Of a stretch of DNA of 64,000 nucleotides, positions 45,404 through 54,316 are shown piece by piece. Within the stretch, counting starts at the first letter, position 1; each line of letters starts with the position of its first letter. Source of the stretch: an uncultured Lachnospiraceae bacterium (GTDB taxonomy: Bacteria > Bacillota > Clostridia > Lachnospirales > Lachnospiraceae); the NCBI GenBank assembly GCA_902775895.1, contig CACYNO010000002.1:170915-234914 (forward strand). The letters are read 5' to 3'. The notes beneath the pieces are model-generated. The model saw only the letters and a list, made by a program, of their open reading frames with translations. It ran no database searches and was not told where the DNA came from. The position numbers were made by a program, and so were the translations under genes.

Positions 45404-46517
45404 AAACGCAAAACACGCCAGATTCACCACGGTTCACGGGACCGTGGAGACTCCCGTTTTCATGAATGTGGCAACTGCAGGTGCTATTAAAGGTGCAGTT
45501 GCGAGCAGCGACCTTGAGGATATAGATACGCAGATCGCACTGTGCAATACATATCACCTTCACGTAAGACCGGGAAACAGACTGATAAAAGAACTCGGCG
45601 GGATCAGACGGTTTATGGACTGGGAAAAACCGGTACTCACCGATTCAGGCGGTTTTCAGGTATTTTCCCTTTCCGGGCTTCGCAAGATAAAAGAAGAGGG
45701 TGTTACCTTTAACTCCCATATCGACGGAAAGAAGATATTCATGGGGCCCGAAGAGAGTATGCAGATACAGTCGGATCTGGGTTCTACCATAGCCATGGCA
45801 TTTGATGAGTGCCCCCCTGCAAAGGCTGAGAAAAAATATATCAGGGATTCCGTTGACAGGACCTCGCGTTGGCTAAGGAGAAGTCACGATGAGATAAAGA
45901 GGCTGAACGCCCTTGAGGATACCATCAACAGATCCCAGCTTCTTTTCGGGATAAACCAGGGTGGAGTTTACCCCGACATCCGTATTGAGCATGCCAAGGA
46001 GATCACGGACATGGATCTTGACGGTTATGCCATAGGGGGTCTTGCAGTAGGCGAGACACATAAAGAGATGTACGAGATCCTGGATGTGACTGTTCCGCAT
46101 CTTCCCAAAGACAAGCCCACCTATCTTATGGGAGTGGGAACTCCGGTGAATATCCTTGAGGCAGTGGAGAGAGGCGTGGATTTTTTTGACTGCGTGTACC
46201 CCTCAAGAAACGGCCGCCACGGGCATGTATACACAAAGTACGGGAAGCTGAACATGCATAACGCCTGTTTTGAAAGGGATGATAACCCGATCGAAGAAGG
46301 ATGCGGATGTCCTGCCTGCAGACGCTATTCCAGAGCTTATATCAGGCATCTTATCAAGGCAAAAGAGATGCTGGGAATGCGACTTTGCGTACTGCATAAT
46401 CTTTATTTTTATAATCATCTTATGGAAGACATCAGGGATGCAATAGAGGAAGGCAGGTTTGCCGAGTTCAAAAAAGAGATGATAAGTAATTTTGAGGCGG
46501 ATGATCCATCCTGTTAA
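45378..46517 (+). CDS. tgt: tRNA-guanine transglycosylase
   Basis: The 379-residue enzyme exchanges guanine-34 for preQ1 in tRNAs with GUN anticodons. VFMNVATAGAIKG, DSGGFQVFSL with the catalytic-pocket Asp, GGLAVGE, FDCVYPSRNGRHG with the nucleophile Asp, and zinc ligands CGCPACRRYSRAYIRHL...H are present. ATG 45378 is chosen because AGGG sits 7 nt upstream; an ATG at 45363 lies further inside aroC. It completes the pathway served by the preQ1-controlled transporter 3 kb upstream. Confidence 0.96.
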   Translation: MYEIISRDKNAKHARFTTVHGTVETPVFMNVATAGAIKGAVASSDLEDIDTQIALCNTYHLHVRPGNRLIKELGGIRRFMDWEKPVLTDSGGFQVFSLSGLRKIKEEGVTFNSHIDGKKIFMGPEESMQIQSDLGSTIAMAFDECPPAKAEKKYIRDSVDRTSRWLRRSHDEIKRLNALEDTINRSQLLFGINQGGVYPDIRIEHAKEITDMDLDGYAIGGLAVGETHKEMYEILDVTVPHLPKDKPTYLMGVGTPVNILEAVERGVDFFDCVYPSRNGRHGHVYTKYGKLNMHNACFERDDNPIEEGCGCPACRRYSRAYIRHLIKAKEMLGMRLCVLHNLYFYNHLMEDIRDAIEEGRFAEFKKEMISNFEADDPSC

Positions 46518-46523
46518 AGGCTA

Positions 46524-46552
46524 TAGACATATCGGTTCATATCATTTATAAT
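46524..46552 (+). promoter_or_regulatory. yajC: Promoter of yajC
   Basis: TAGACA at 46524-46529, 17-bp spacer, TATAAT at 46547-46552. Confidence 0.7.
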
Positions 46553-46594
46553 CAACTAATTAGCGGATAAATATTAGCCAAAAGGAGTACAGGC

Positions 46595-47023
46595 ATGAAT
46601 AATTCAATAGTGATGATCATCATTGTTGCGGCCATGGTGGGTGTTTTGTTCCTTACCGGTATCAGACCGCAGCAAAAGAAAAATAAAGAGCGTATGGCTA
46701 TGTTCAATGACATGAAGCCGGGAGATTTTGTACTTACCAACAGCGGTTTTTACGGCGAACTGGTGGATGTTCAGGAAGAGACTGTTATCGTGGAATTCGG
46801 TAACAACAAGAACTGTCGTATAGCCATGAAGAGAGACTGCATCGAGCAGGTTGAAAAGGCTTCTTCCTTCTCCACTTCCATAGACATGGCGGACAAGGCT
46901 GCCGAGAATACGGAAGAGAAGAAAAAGGAAAGAGAAAAAGAAGAAAAGAAAGCAGCAAAAGAAGAAGAACGTAAGAAGAAAGAAGAAGAGAAAAAGGCTG
47001 CAAAGGAAGAAAAAAAGGCATAA
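46595..47023 (+). CDS. yajC: Preprotein translocase subunit YajC
   Basis: The 142-residue protein has one N-terminal membrane helix (MIIIVAAMVGVLFLTGI), the family motif RPQQKKNKERMAMFNDMKPGDFVLTNSGFYGELVDVQEETVIVEF, and an unusually long ~55-residue tail made almost only of Lys and Glu (KKKEREKEEKKAAKEEERKK), a probable single alpha-helix. It assists SecDF-YajC in protein export; secDF are not here. The Firmicutes gene often follows tgt, as it does here. Confidence 0.92.
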   Translation: MNNSIVMIIIVAAMVGVLFLTGIRPQQKKNKERMAMFNDMKPGDFVLTNSGFYGELVDVQEETVIVEFGNNKNCRIAMKRDCIEQVEKASSFSTSIDMADKAAENTEEKKKEREKEEKKAAKEEERKKKEEEKKAAKEEKKA

Positions 47024-47046
47024 AAATTATTTGCCGGAAAACAAAA

Positions 47047-47108
47047 GCGGACATTCGGATACCGGATTTTGCAAAAGCAAGATACAGGTTCGGATGTCCG
47101 CCTTTTTT
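47047..47108 (+). terminator. Terminator after yajC
   Basis: GCGGACAT at 47047-47054 pairs with ATGTCCGC at 47094-47101 around a long loop that can fold further; six T follow. Confidence 0.8.
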
Positions 47109-47109
47109 C

Positions 47110-47138
47110 TTGAAAAGAGTGCATATATAAGTTATGAT
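47110..47138 (+). promoter_or_regulatory. Promoter of the leuB-ilvD-ilvB-serC-serA operon
   Basis: TTGAAA at 47110-47115, 17-bp spacer, TATGAT at 47133-47138. Only ~25 nt lie between the predicted start and leuB, so there is no T-box or other leader. Confidence 0.7.
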
Positions 47139-47170
47139 AGTAGATAACTTTATTTTACGGAGAAACCTAT

Positions 47171-48262
47171 ATGAAAGCTAATATTACACTTATTCCCGGT
47201 GACGGGATAGGTCCGGAGATAGTATCTGAAGCGGTAAAAGTTCTTGAAGCCGTAGCTGAGAAATACGGACATGAATTCGAGTTTACAAAGATCCTTATGG
47301 GAGGCTGTTCCATTGACGAGTACGGTGAGCCCCTGACGGATGAAGCCCTTGATACGGCAAAAAATGCCGACGCGGTACTTTTAGGTGCAGTGGGCGGAGA
47401 CGTGGGTAATTCCAAATGGTACGATGTGGCACCGAACCTGCGTCCGGAAGCGGGCCTTCTTAAGATAAGGAAAGAGCTGGGGCTTTTTGCAAATGTGCGT
47501 CCGGCATATCTGTACAATGAGCTTGCAGGAGCCTGCCCCATTAAAGACGAGATCAGCAGTCAGGGCATTGACATGGTGATCATGCGTGAGCTTACGGGAG
47601 GTCTTTATTTCGGGGAGAGAAAGACGGAAGAAGTAAACGGGCTGCGTACCGCCACCGACACCCTTGTTTATAACGAGGATGAGATCAGACGCATTGCGGT
47701 TAAAGCTTTTGACATTGCAATGAAGAGAAGAAAGAAAGTCACAAGCGTGGACAAGGCAAATGTCCTTGATTCTTCAAGACTCTGGAGAGCCGTGGTAAAG
47801 GAAGTGGCTGGGGATTATCCGGAAGTAGAACTTGAGGATATGCTGGTGGATAATGCGGCTATGCAGCTGGTACGAAACCCTGCGCAGTTTGACGTGATAC
47901 TTACGGAGAACATGTTCGGAGATATTTTATCCGACGAAGCAAGTATGGTTACGGGTTCCATCGGGATGCTCTCAAGTGCTTCCTTAAGGAGTGATAAGTT
48001 CGGGCTTTACGAGCCCAGTCACGGTTCCGCGCCTGACATAGCAGGAAAGAATATCGCAAATCCTTTGGCCACCATTCTTTCAGCGGCACTGATGCTAAGA
48101 TATACATTTGACCTCGAGTCCGAAGCAAAGGCCATTGAAGATTCAGTGGAAAAAGCCTTAAAGGACGGCTACAGGACAGGTGACATATTTGAAGAAGGAG
48201 ACAAAAAAGTTTCTACATCTGAGATGGGCGATATGATCGTCGAAAATATAAAAAAGGGGTGA
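47171..48262 (+). CDS. leuB: 3-isopropylmalate dehydrogenase
   Basis: The 363-residue beta-decarboxylating dehydrogenase makes 2-ketoisocaproate in leucine synthesis. [45 protein letters not shown] (R-rich substrate loop), [24 protein letters not shown] and [14 protein letters not shown] are characteristic. The loop sequence favours isopropylmalate over isocitrate. No leuA/C/D in the window. First gene of a five-gene run. Confidence 0.94.
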   Translation: MKANITLIPGDGIGPEIVSEAVKVLEAVAEKYGHEFEFTKILMGGCSIDEYGEPLTDEALDTAKNADAVLLGAVGGDVGNSKWYDVAPNLRPEAGLLKIRKELGLFANVRPAYLYNELAGACPIKDEISSQGIDMVIMRELTGGLYFGERKTEEVNGLRTATDTLVYNEDEIRRIAVKAFDIAMKRRKKVTSVDKANVLDSSRLWRAVVKEVAGDYPEVELEDMLVDNAAMQLVRNPAQFDVILTENMFGDILSDEASMVTGSIGMLSSASLRSDKFGLYEPSHGSAPDIAGKNIANPLATILSAALMLRYTFDLESEAKAIEDSVEKALKDGYRTGDIFEEGDKKVSTSEMGDMIVENIKKG

Positions 48263-48268
48263 AAGATC

Positions 48269-49981
48269 ATGAGTGAAAATAAATTTCCGGAAAAGAAGGG
48301 TTTAAGAAGTGATGGTATTACGGCAGGAGTAGAGCACGCTCCCCAGAGATCTCTGCTTAATGCGCTGGGACTTACGAAAGAGGAGATGTCAAGACCTATC
48401 ATCGGTGTGGTCAGCTCTTACAATGAAGTGGTCCCGGGGCACATGAATCTCGACAAGATCACGGAAGCAGTAAAGATGGGTATAGCTGAGGCAGGTGGTA
48501 CACCTCTTATGTTTCCGGCTATAGCCGTATGTGACGGTATTGCCATGGGGCATGTTGGTATGAAGTATTCTCTTGTTACCAGAGATCTTATTGCCGATTC
48601 TACGGAGGCCATGGCCATAGCTCATCAGTTTGACGGACTGGTGATGATCCCCAACTGTGATAAAAATGTTCCGGGACTTCTTATGGCAGCGGCCAGAGTG
48701 AACATTCCTACAGTATTCGTGAGCGGCGGTCCAATGCTTGCGGGACACGTGAAGAAAGAAAAAAGAAGTCTTTCATCCATGTTTGAAGCAGTGGGATCAC
48801 TTTCTGCCGGCACCATGACAGAAGATGATGTTCTGGAATTTGAAAACAATGCCTGCCCCACATGCGGTTCATGCTCAGGTATGTATACGGCCAATTCCAT
48901 GAACTGCCTGACTGAAGCACTTGGTATGGGACTTAAAGGAAACGGTACAATCCCTGCGGTTTATTCCGAAAGGATAAAGCTTGCAAAGCATGCGGGCATG
49001 GCGGTTATGAATCTTGTGGAGAAAAATATAAGACCGCGGGATATCATGACAGAGGATGCTATTATAAATGCCCTTACAGTGGACATGGCACTTGGATGTT
49101 CTACCAACAGCATGCTCCATATCCCTGCCATAGCCCATGAGGTGGGCTTTGATTTTGACATCAGATTTGCAAATGAGATAAGCGAAAAGACACCTAATCT
49201 TTGCCATCTTGCACCGGCCGGATACACATATATGGAAGATCTTCATGAGGCAGGCGGAGTACACGCCGTTATGAAGGAGCTTGCAGATCACGGTCTTATG
49301 CGTACGGGATGTATGACAGTTACCGGAAAGACCTTAAGGGAAAATATTCAGGGTTGCGATAACCTTAATGAAGAGGTTATAAGACCGTTTATGAATCCTT
49401 ATTCAAAGACGGGAGGTCTTGCGGTACTTACCGGAAATCTTGCACCGGACGGCTGCGTGGTTAAAAGGTCGGCAGTAGTCGAAGACATGATGGTGCACCA
49501 GGGGCGTGCAAAAGTATTTGACTGCGAAGAAGATGCTCTTGCAGCAATCCATGCAGGAAAGATAAGACCGGGCAATATTGTGGTCATACGATATGAGGGA
49601 CCAAAGGGAGGTCCGGGAATGAGAGAGATGCTTAAGCCTACCTCAGCTATAGCAGGTATGGGTCTGGGCTCCAGCGTGGCACTTATCACTGACGGAAGAT
49701 TTTCAGGAGCAAGCAGAGGTGCATCCATAGGACATGTATCCCCTGAGGCTGCTGTGGGAGGACCTATTGCTTTAGTGGAAGAAGACGATCTTATAAGGAT
49801 AGATATTCCTGATCATTCCATAGAGCTTCTTGTAAAAGATGAAGAACTTGAAGAAAGAAGAAAAGCTTGGAAGCCGAAAAAGTCCGACATTAATTCGGGC
49901 TACCTTGCACGATACGCATCAATGGTTACTTCGGGAAGCAAGGGTGCGATTCTTGAGATCCCGAAGTGTTGTGAAGAATAA
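48269..49981 (+). CDS. ilvD: Dihydroxy-acid dehydratase
   Basis: The 570-residue Fe-S enzyme dehydrates dihydroxyacids in isoleucine, valine and pantothenate synthesis. [27 protein letters not shown], the cluster motif [17 protein letters not shown], and [23 protein letters not shown] are intact. Six nt after leuB. Confidence 0.96.
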   Translation: MSENKFPEKKGLRSDGITAGVEHAPQRSLLNALGLTKEEMSRPIIGVVSSYNEVVPGHMNLDKITEAVKMGIAEAGGTPLMFPAIAVCDGIAMGHVGMKYSLVTRDLIADSTEAMAIAHQFDGLVMIPNCDKNVPGLLMAAARVNIPTVFVSGGPMLAGHVKKEKRSLSSMFEAVGSLSAGTMTEDDVLEFENNACPTCGSCSGMYTANSMNCLTEALGMGLKGNGTIPAVYSERIKLAKHAGMAVMNLVEKNIRPRDIMTEDAIINALTVDMALGCSTNSMLHIPAIAHEVGFDFDIRFANEISEKTPNLCHLAPAGYTYMEDLHEAGGVHAVMKELADHGLMRTGCMTVTGKTLRENIQGCDNLNEEVIRPFMNPYSKTGGLAVLTGNLAPDGCVVKRSAVVEDMMVHQGRAKVFDCEEDALAAIHAGKIRPGNIVVIRYEGPKGGPGMREMLKPTSAIAGMGLGSSVALITDGRFSGASRGASIGHVSPEAAVGGPIALVEEDDLIRIDIPDHSIELLVKDEELEERRKAWKPKKSDINSGYLARYASMVTSGSKGAILEIPKCCEE

Positions 49982-50000
49982 TAAAAAAGGAGGTACCGAT

Positions 50001-51686
50001 ATGAATATAAGCGGCGCGGAGATAATAGTAGAGTGTCTGAAAGAACAGGGCGTAGAAACCGTTTTCGGATATCCGGGAGGAACTGCTCTTAACGTATATG
50101 ACGCTCTTTATAAACATCAGGACGAGATAAATCATATACTTACTTCCCATGAGCAGGGAGCTGCTCACGCAGCGGACGGTTATGCAAGAGCTACGGGAAA
50201 GACCGGAGTCTGCTTTGCAACTTCAGGTCCGGGAGCAACCAACCTGGTGACAGGTATTGCCACGGCATACATGGATTCCATCCCCATGGTAGCCATTACC
50301 TGCAATGTAAACGTGTCCATGCTGGGAAAGGATACATTCCAGGAGATAGACATTGCCGGAGTGACCATGCCCATCACAAAGCACAACTTTATAGTAAAGG
50401 ATATAAAAGTGCTTGCGGACACGGTACGCAGAGCCTTTGAGATAGCCGCAAGCGGCCGTCCCGGTCCGGTACTTATTGATGTGGCTAAGGATGTGACGGC
50501 AGACACCCATTCCTATACATATAAAGAGCCTAAGGAGATACTTCCCGTTACGGATACCATCAGGGAGTCTGATATAGATAAGGTTGCCGAGCTTATTGAA
50601 AAGTCAAAGAAACCCTTCGTATTTGTGGGAGGCGGTATCATTTCATCAGGCGCTGAAGAAGAACTGGCTGAGTTTGTAAAGCTGGTAGATGCTCCCGTGT
50701 GCGACACCCTTATGGGGAAAGGAGCCTTTGATGAGACAAGCCCGTACTTCACCGGAATGGTAGGTATGCACGGTACAAAGACCACCAACTTCGGGATATC
50801 AAAATGTGACCTTCTTATGGTCATCGGAGCAAGGTTCTCAGACAGAGACACAGGGAACACAAGATCATTTGCAAAAGGTGCGAAGATCGTTCATATAGAT
50901 ATCGACCCTGCGGAGATTAATAAAAATATCAAGGCAAATGCAAGTATCATCGGTGATGCAAAAGAGATCCTGAAAAGATTAAATGAAAAAATTGAGCAGC
51001 AGACCCATAAAGAGTGGCTGGCTGAGATAAAAGATGCAAAGAAAAAATACGCCTTAAAAGTATCTGATAAAAAGCTGAACGGACCTCAGATCATTGAAAA
51101 ACTTTACGACCTCACAAAGGGTGACGCAGTGATCGTTACCGATGTAGGCCAGCATCAGATGTGGGCGGCACAGCATTATAAGTTCACCAAGCCAAGGACC
51201 CTTATCACGTCAGGTGGCCTGGGCACCATGGGATACGGTCTTGGTGCGGCAATAGGCGCAAAAGTCGGGGCTCCCGACAAGACCGTTGTAAATATTGCCG
51301 GAGACGGATGCTTCAGGATGAACTTAAACGAACTTGCAACTGCATCAAGGTACGGTATACCCGTTATAGAGATAGTGATAAACAACCACGTTTTAGGTAT
51401 GGTGCGCCAGTGGCAGACATTATTCTATGATAAGAGATATTCCCAGACCATACTCGACGACGGAGTGGATTTTGTTAAAGTATCCGAAGGCCTGGGGGCA
51501 AAAGCTTTTCGTGTAAAGACAATAGAAGAATTCGAAAAAGCTTTTGAAAATGCATTGAAACAAAAAGGACCATCTATGATAGAATGTCTCATAGATGAAG
51601 ATGATAAAGTATTCCCCATGGTGTCACCGGGTGGTAATATATCAGAAGCATTTGATGAAAGTGATCTAAAAAAGAAAAAATCTTAA
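50001..51686 (+). CDS. ilvB: Acetolactate synthase, large subunit
   Basis: The 561-residue ThDP enzyme condenses pyruvates (or pyruvate and 2-ketobutyrate). GYPGGTALNVYDAL, HEQGAAHAADGYARATGKTGVCFATSGPGATNLVTGIATAYMDSIP, and the ThDP motif GDGCFRMNLNELATASRYGIPVIEIVINN are visible. The start at ATG 50001 follows AAAGGAGGTACC; upstream open sequence is an ilvD shadow. No regulatory subunit ilvN/ilvH and no ilvC adjoin. Confidence 0.94.
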   Translation: MNISGAEIIVECLKEQGVETVFGYPGGTALNVYDALYKHQDEINHILTSHEQGAAHAADGYARATGKTGVCFATSGPGATNLVTGIATAYMDSIPMVAITCNVNVSMLGKDTFQEIDIAGVTMPITKHNFIVKDIKVLADTVRRAFEIAASGRPGPVLIDVAKDVTADTHSYTYKEPKEILPVTDTIRESDIDKVAELIEKSKKPFVFVGGGIISSGAEEELAEFVKLVDAPVCDTLMGKGAFDETSPYFTGMVGMHGTKTTNFGISKCDLLMVIGARFSDRDTGNTRSFAKGAKIVHIDIDPAEINKNIKANASIIGDAKEILKRLNEKIEQQTHKEWLAEIKDAKKKYALKVSDKKLNGPQIIEKLYDLTKGDAVIVTDVGQHQMWAAQHYKFTKPRTLITSGGLGTMGYGLGAAIGAKVGAPDKTVVNIAGDGCFRMNLNELATASRYGIPVIEIVINNHVLGMVRQWQTLFYDKRYSQTILDDGVDFVKVSEGLGAKAFRVKTIEEFEKAFENALKQKGPSMIECLIDEDDKVFPMVSPGGNISEAFDESDLKKKKS

Positions 51687-51712
51687 GGCATATATGAGTT
51701 TGGAGGTTAAAA

Positions 51713-52795
51713 ATGTCAAGAGTTTATAATTTCAGTGCCGGTCCGGCGGTATTACCGGAAGATGTGTTACGTGAAGCAGCAGAGGAAATGCTTGATTACA
51801 AGGGTACGGGCGAATCTGTTATGGAGATGAGCCACCGTTCAAAAGAGTTTGAAGGGATCATCCAGGAAGCAGAGAAAGATTTCAGAGATCTTCTTGGACT
51901 TCCCGATGATTTCAAGGTTCTTTTCCTTCAGGGTGGAGCTTCCCAGCAGTTTGCCATGATCCCCATGAACTTCATGAAGAACAAAAAGGCAGCTTACATC
52001 ATCACGGGACAGTGGGCAAAGAAGGCTTTTAAGGAAGCGCAGATCTTTGGTGATGCGGTAGCGGTTGCATCATCAGAGGACAAGACGTTTTCATATATCC
52101 CTGATTGCTCCGATCTTGATATACCTGAGGATGCAGATTATCTTTACATATGTGAGAACAACACCATCTACGGTACAAAGTTTAAGGAACTTCCTAACGC
52201 AAAGGGACATAAGCTCATATCTGACGTGTCATCATGTTTCCTTTCAGAGCCTATGGATGTAGATAAGTATGCAATGTTCTACGGCGGGGCACAGAAGAAC
52301 ATCGGACCTGCAGGTGTGGTTATCGCAGCGATAAAGGAAGATATGATCACCGAAGATACTCTTCCGGGAACACCCACCATGCTTAAGTACAAGACTCACG
52401 CCGATGCTGATTCTTTATACAACACACCGCCCTGCTACGGTATCTATATCTGCGGCAAAGTGTTCAAGTGGATAAAGAGTATGGGTGGACTTGCGGCTAT
52501 GAAAGAGCATAACGAGAAAAAGGCTGCAATTCTTTATGATTTCCTTGATGCAAGTTCTATGTTTAAGGGAACGGTTGAGAAGGAGTCCCGTTCGCTTATG
52601 AACGTGCCTTTTGTCACGGGAGACGACGAGCTTAACGCTAAGTTCATATCAGAGGCAAAAGCAGCAGGCTTTATCAATCTTAAAGGGCACCGTTCGGTAG
52701 GCGGTATGCGTGCTTCCATCTACAACGCAATGCCTATGGAGGGCGTGACCAAACTGGTTGAATTCATGGATAAGTTTGAAAAGGAGAATAAATAA
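51713..52795 (+). CDS. serC: Phosphoserine aminotransferase
   Basis: The 360-residue PLP enzyme converts 3-phosphohydroxypyruvate to phosphoserine. NFSAGPAVLPEDVL, MEMSHRSKEF, FLQGGASQQFAMIPMNF, SDVSSCFLSEP and FYGGAQKNIGPAGVV with the PLP-binding Lys are all present. It is placed between ilvB (26 nt) and serA (1-nt overlap). Confidence 0.96.
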   Translation: MSRVYNFSAGPAVLPEDVLREAAEEMLDYKGTGESVMEMSHRSKEFEGIIQEAEKDFRDLLGLPDDFKVLFLQGGASQQFAMIPMNFMKNKKAAYIITGQWAKKAFKEAQIFGDAVAVASSEDKTFSYIPDCSDLDIPEDADYLYICENNTIYGTKFKELPNAKGHKLISDVSSCFLSEPMDVDKYAMFYGGAQKNIGPAGVVIAAIKEDMITEDTLPGTPTMLKYKTHADADSLYNTPPCYGIYICGKVFKWIKSMGGLAAMKEHNEKKAAILYDFLDASSMFKGTVEKESRSLMNVPFVTGDDELNAKFISEAKAAGFINLKGHRSVGGMRASIYNAMPMEGVTKLVEFMDKFEKENK

Positions 52796-53958
52796 TGTTC
52801 AACATACATTGTCTTAATAATATTTCAGAAGAAGGACTTAAACTTCTTCCGGAAGGCTACAACAGAGAAGCATCTTACGAAGAGTCACATGCAGTGCTTG
52901 TAAGAAGTGCAAAGATGCATGAGATGGAACTGGGAGAAGAGCTCCACGCCATTGCAAGAGCAGGTGCCGGAGTAAACAACATCCCTCTTGATAAGTGTGC
53001 CGAGAAGGGTATCATCGTGTTCAACACACCGGGCGCAAATGCAAATGCAGTTAAGGAACAGGTGCTTGCAGCTATGCTTCTTGCATCACGTGATCTTATA
53101 GGCGGTGCAAAGTGGGTAGAGGAAAATGCATCTGACCCTGACATAGCAAAAACTGCTGAAAAAGCAAAGAAGGCTTTTGGCGGAAAAGAGCTTAAGGGCA
53201 AGAAGCTTGGCGTTATAGGCCTTGGTGCAATAGGACGCCTTGTGGCAAATGCCTGCGTTGAGCTTGGTATGGAAGTACTTGGATATGATCCTTACCTTTC
53301 AGTAAGTGCCGCCTGGAATATTTCAAGAAAAGTAAGACACATCAGTAACCTGGAGGATATCTACAAAGAGTGCGATTACATGACCATTCATGTTCCCGCT
53401 CTTGACTCCACAAAGGGTATGGTAGGAAAAGAAGCCTTTGCAATGATGAAGCCGGGAGCAGTGATCATCAACTGTGCCCGTGACGTGCTTGTTGACGAGG
53501 AAGAACTTCTTAAAGCAATAGAAGACGGTATCGTAAGCAAGTATGTTACAGACTTTGCAAACCCCACGGTAGCCGGCAAGGAGAATATCATAGTATTCCC
53601 GCACCTTGGAGCATCCACTCAGGAAGCAGAGGAAAACTGTGCGGTAATGGCAGTTGAAGAGGTTCGCGATTTCCTTGAGAACGGAAACATCAGAAACTCC
53701 GTGAACTATCCTGCATGTGACATGGGCGTATGCCAGGCGAAGGGAAGGATCGCTGTTTGTCACAAGAACGTTCCGAATACCATCAGCCACATCACGGCGG
53801 TTATGGGGGATGCGGGAGTGAATATCTGTGACATGACCAATAAGTCAAAGGATGATTACGCATATACCATGCTTGACCTGGAAGCGCCTTCAAGTGACGA
53901 GCTTGTGAAGAAGCTTGAGGCGGTTGAGGGAGTTATCAAGGTTAGGATCATAAAATAA
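52795..53958 (+). CDS. serA: 3-phosphoglycerate dehydrogenase
   Basis: The 387-residue NAD-dependent enzyme starts serine synthesis. Rossmann motif GVIGLGAIGRLVANA (~140-155), catalytic Arg in INCARDVLVDEEEL, His in FPHLGASTQEAEENCA, and a C-terminal ACT domain (~315-387: NVPNTISHITAVMGDAGVNICDMTNKS) for possible serine feedback. The usual catalytic Glu of the D-x-F-E-x-P region is not obvious (DFANPTVAGKEN), a feature I associate with this clostridial subtype. Last gene of the operon; repeat copy D follows directly. Confidence 0.93.
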   Translation: MFNIHCLNNISEEGLKLLPEGYNREASYEESHAVLVRSAKMHEMELGEELHAIARAGAGVNNIPLDKCAEKGIIVFNTPGANANAVKEQVLAAMLLASRDLIGGAKWVEENASDPDIAKTAEKAKKAFGGKELKGKKLGVIGLGAIGRLVANACVELGMEVLGYDPYLSVSAAWNISRKVRHISNLEDIYKECDYMTIHVPALDSTKGMVGKEAFAMMKPGAVIINCARDVLVDEEELLKAIEDGIVSKYVTDFANPTVAGKENIIVFPHLGASTQEAEENCAVMAVEEVRDFLENGNIRNSVNYPACDMGVCQAKGRIAVCHKNVPNTISHITAVMGDAGVNICDMTNKSKDDYAYTMLDLEAPSSDELVKKLEAVEGVIKVRIIK

Positions 53959-53960
53959 AT

Positions 53961-54219
53961 TGACAAGGGACGGAGTGGTGGTTGATTTTAAAGATCAGCT
54001 CCCGTGTTCTGCCTTTTCAAACTGTAGAATACAGCCCTAAAGAATTGTAAGACCGATGATTCGTTATAAACACGAGGGACATGCATAAATGCTGCTTTGC
54101 AGCTATGCCTGCCCCTCGTATAACGAATTGCATCGGTCTTAATTCTTTGGGCTGTCTTCTAATGTTCGGAAAGACAGACAGGGAGCTGATGCTTTTAATA
54201 TCAGCCATGCCCCTGTCAT
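53961..54219. repeat. Palindromic intergenic repeat family I, copy D
   Basis: Core from CTTTTCAAACTGTAGAA (54013-54029) to TTCTAATGTTCGGAAAGAC (~54157-54175), same orientation as copy A. Arm blocks pair (ACAGCCC with GGGCTGT; GACCGATG with CATCGGTC; TTCGTTATA with TATAACGAA), with an inner TGCTGCTTTGCAGCT hairpin. Outer arms GATCAGCTCCC and GGGAGCTGAT pair, extending toward GACAAGGG / CCCTGTC. Lies in the 3' region of the ser operon. Confidence 0.85.
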
Positions 54220-54255
54220 TTGTGTTGTCTAAATTAAAAACTTTGAATACGATCA

Positions 54256-54309
54256 GAAAAAATCCTGCATACATTGTGTAAAAAACAATGCTGCAGGATT
54301 ATTTTATTT
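54256..54309. terminator. Bidirectional terminator between serA and the GltB-like gene
   Basis: AATCCTGCA at 54261-54269 pairs with TGCAGGATT at 54292-54300, extended by ACATTG/CAATG; runs of T on the minus strand and ATTTTATTTA on the plus strand. Confidence 0.8.
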
Positions 54310-54316
54310 AAAGTAT

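Noticed and set aside
47139-47170. T-box leader upstream of leuB
   Set aside because: Only about 25-30 nt separate the predicted transcript start from leuB; no stem I or antiterminator sequence is visible.
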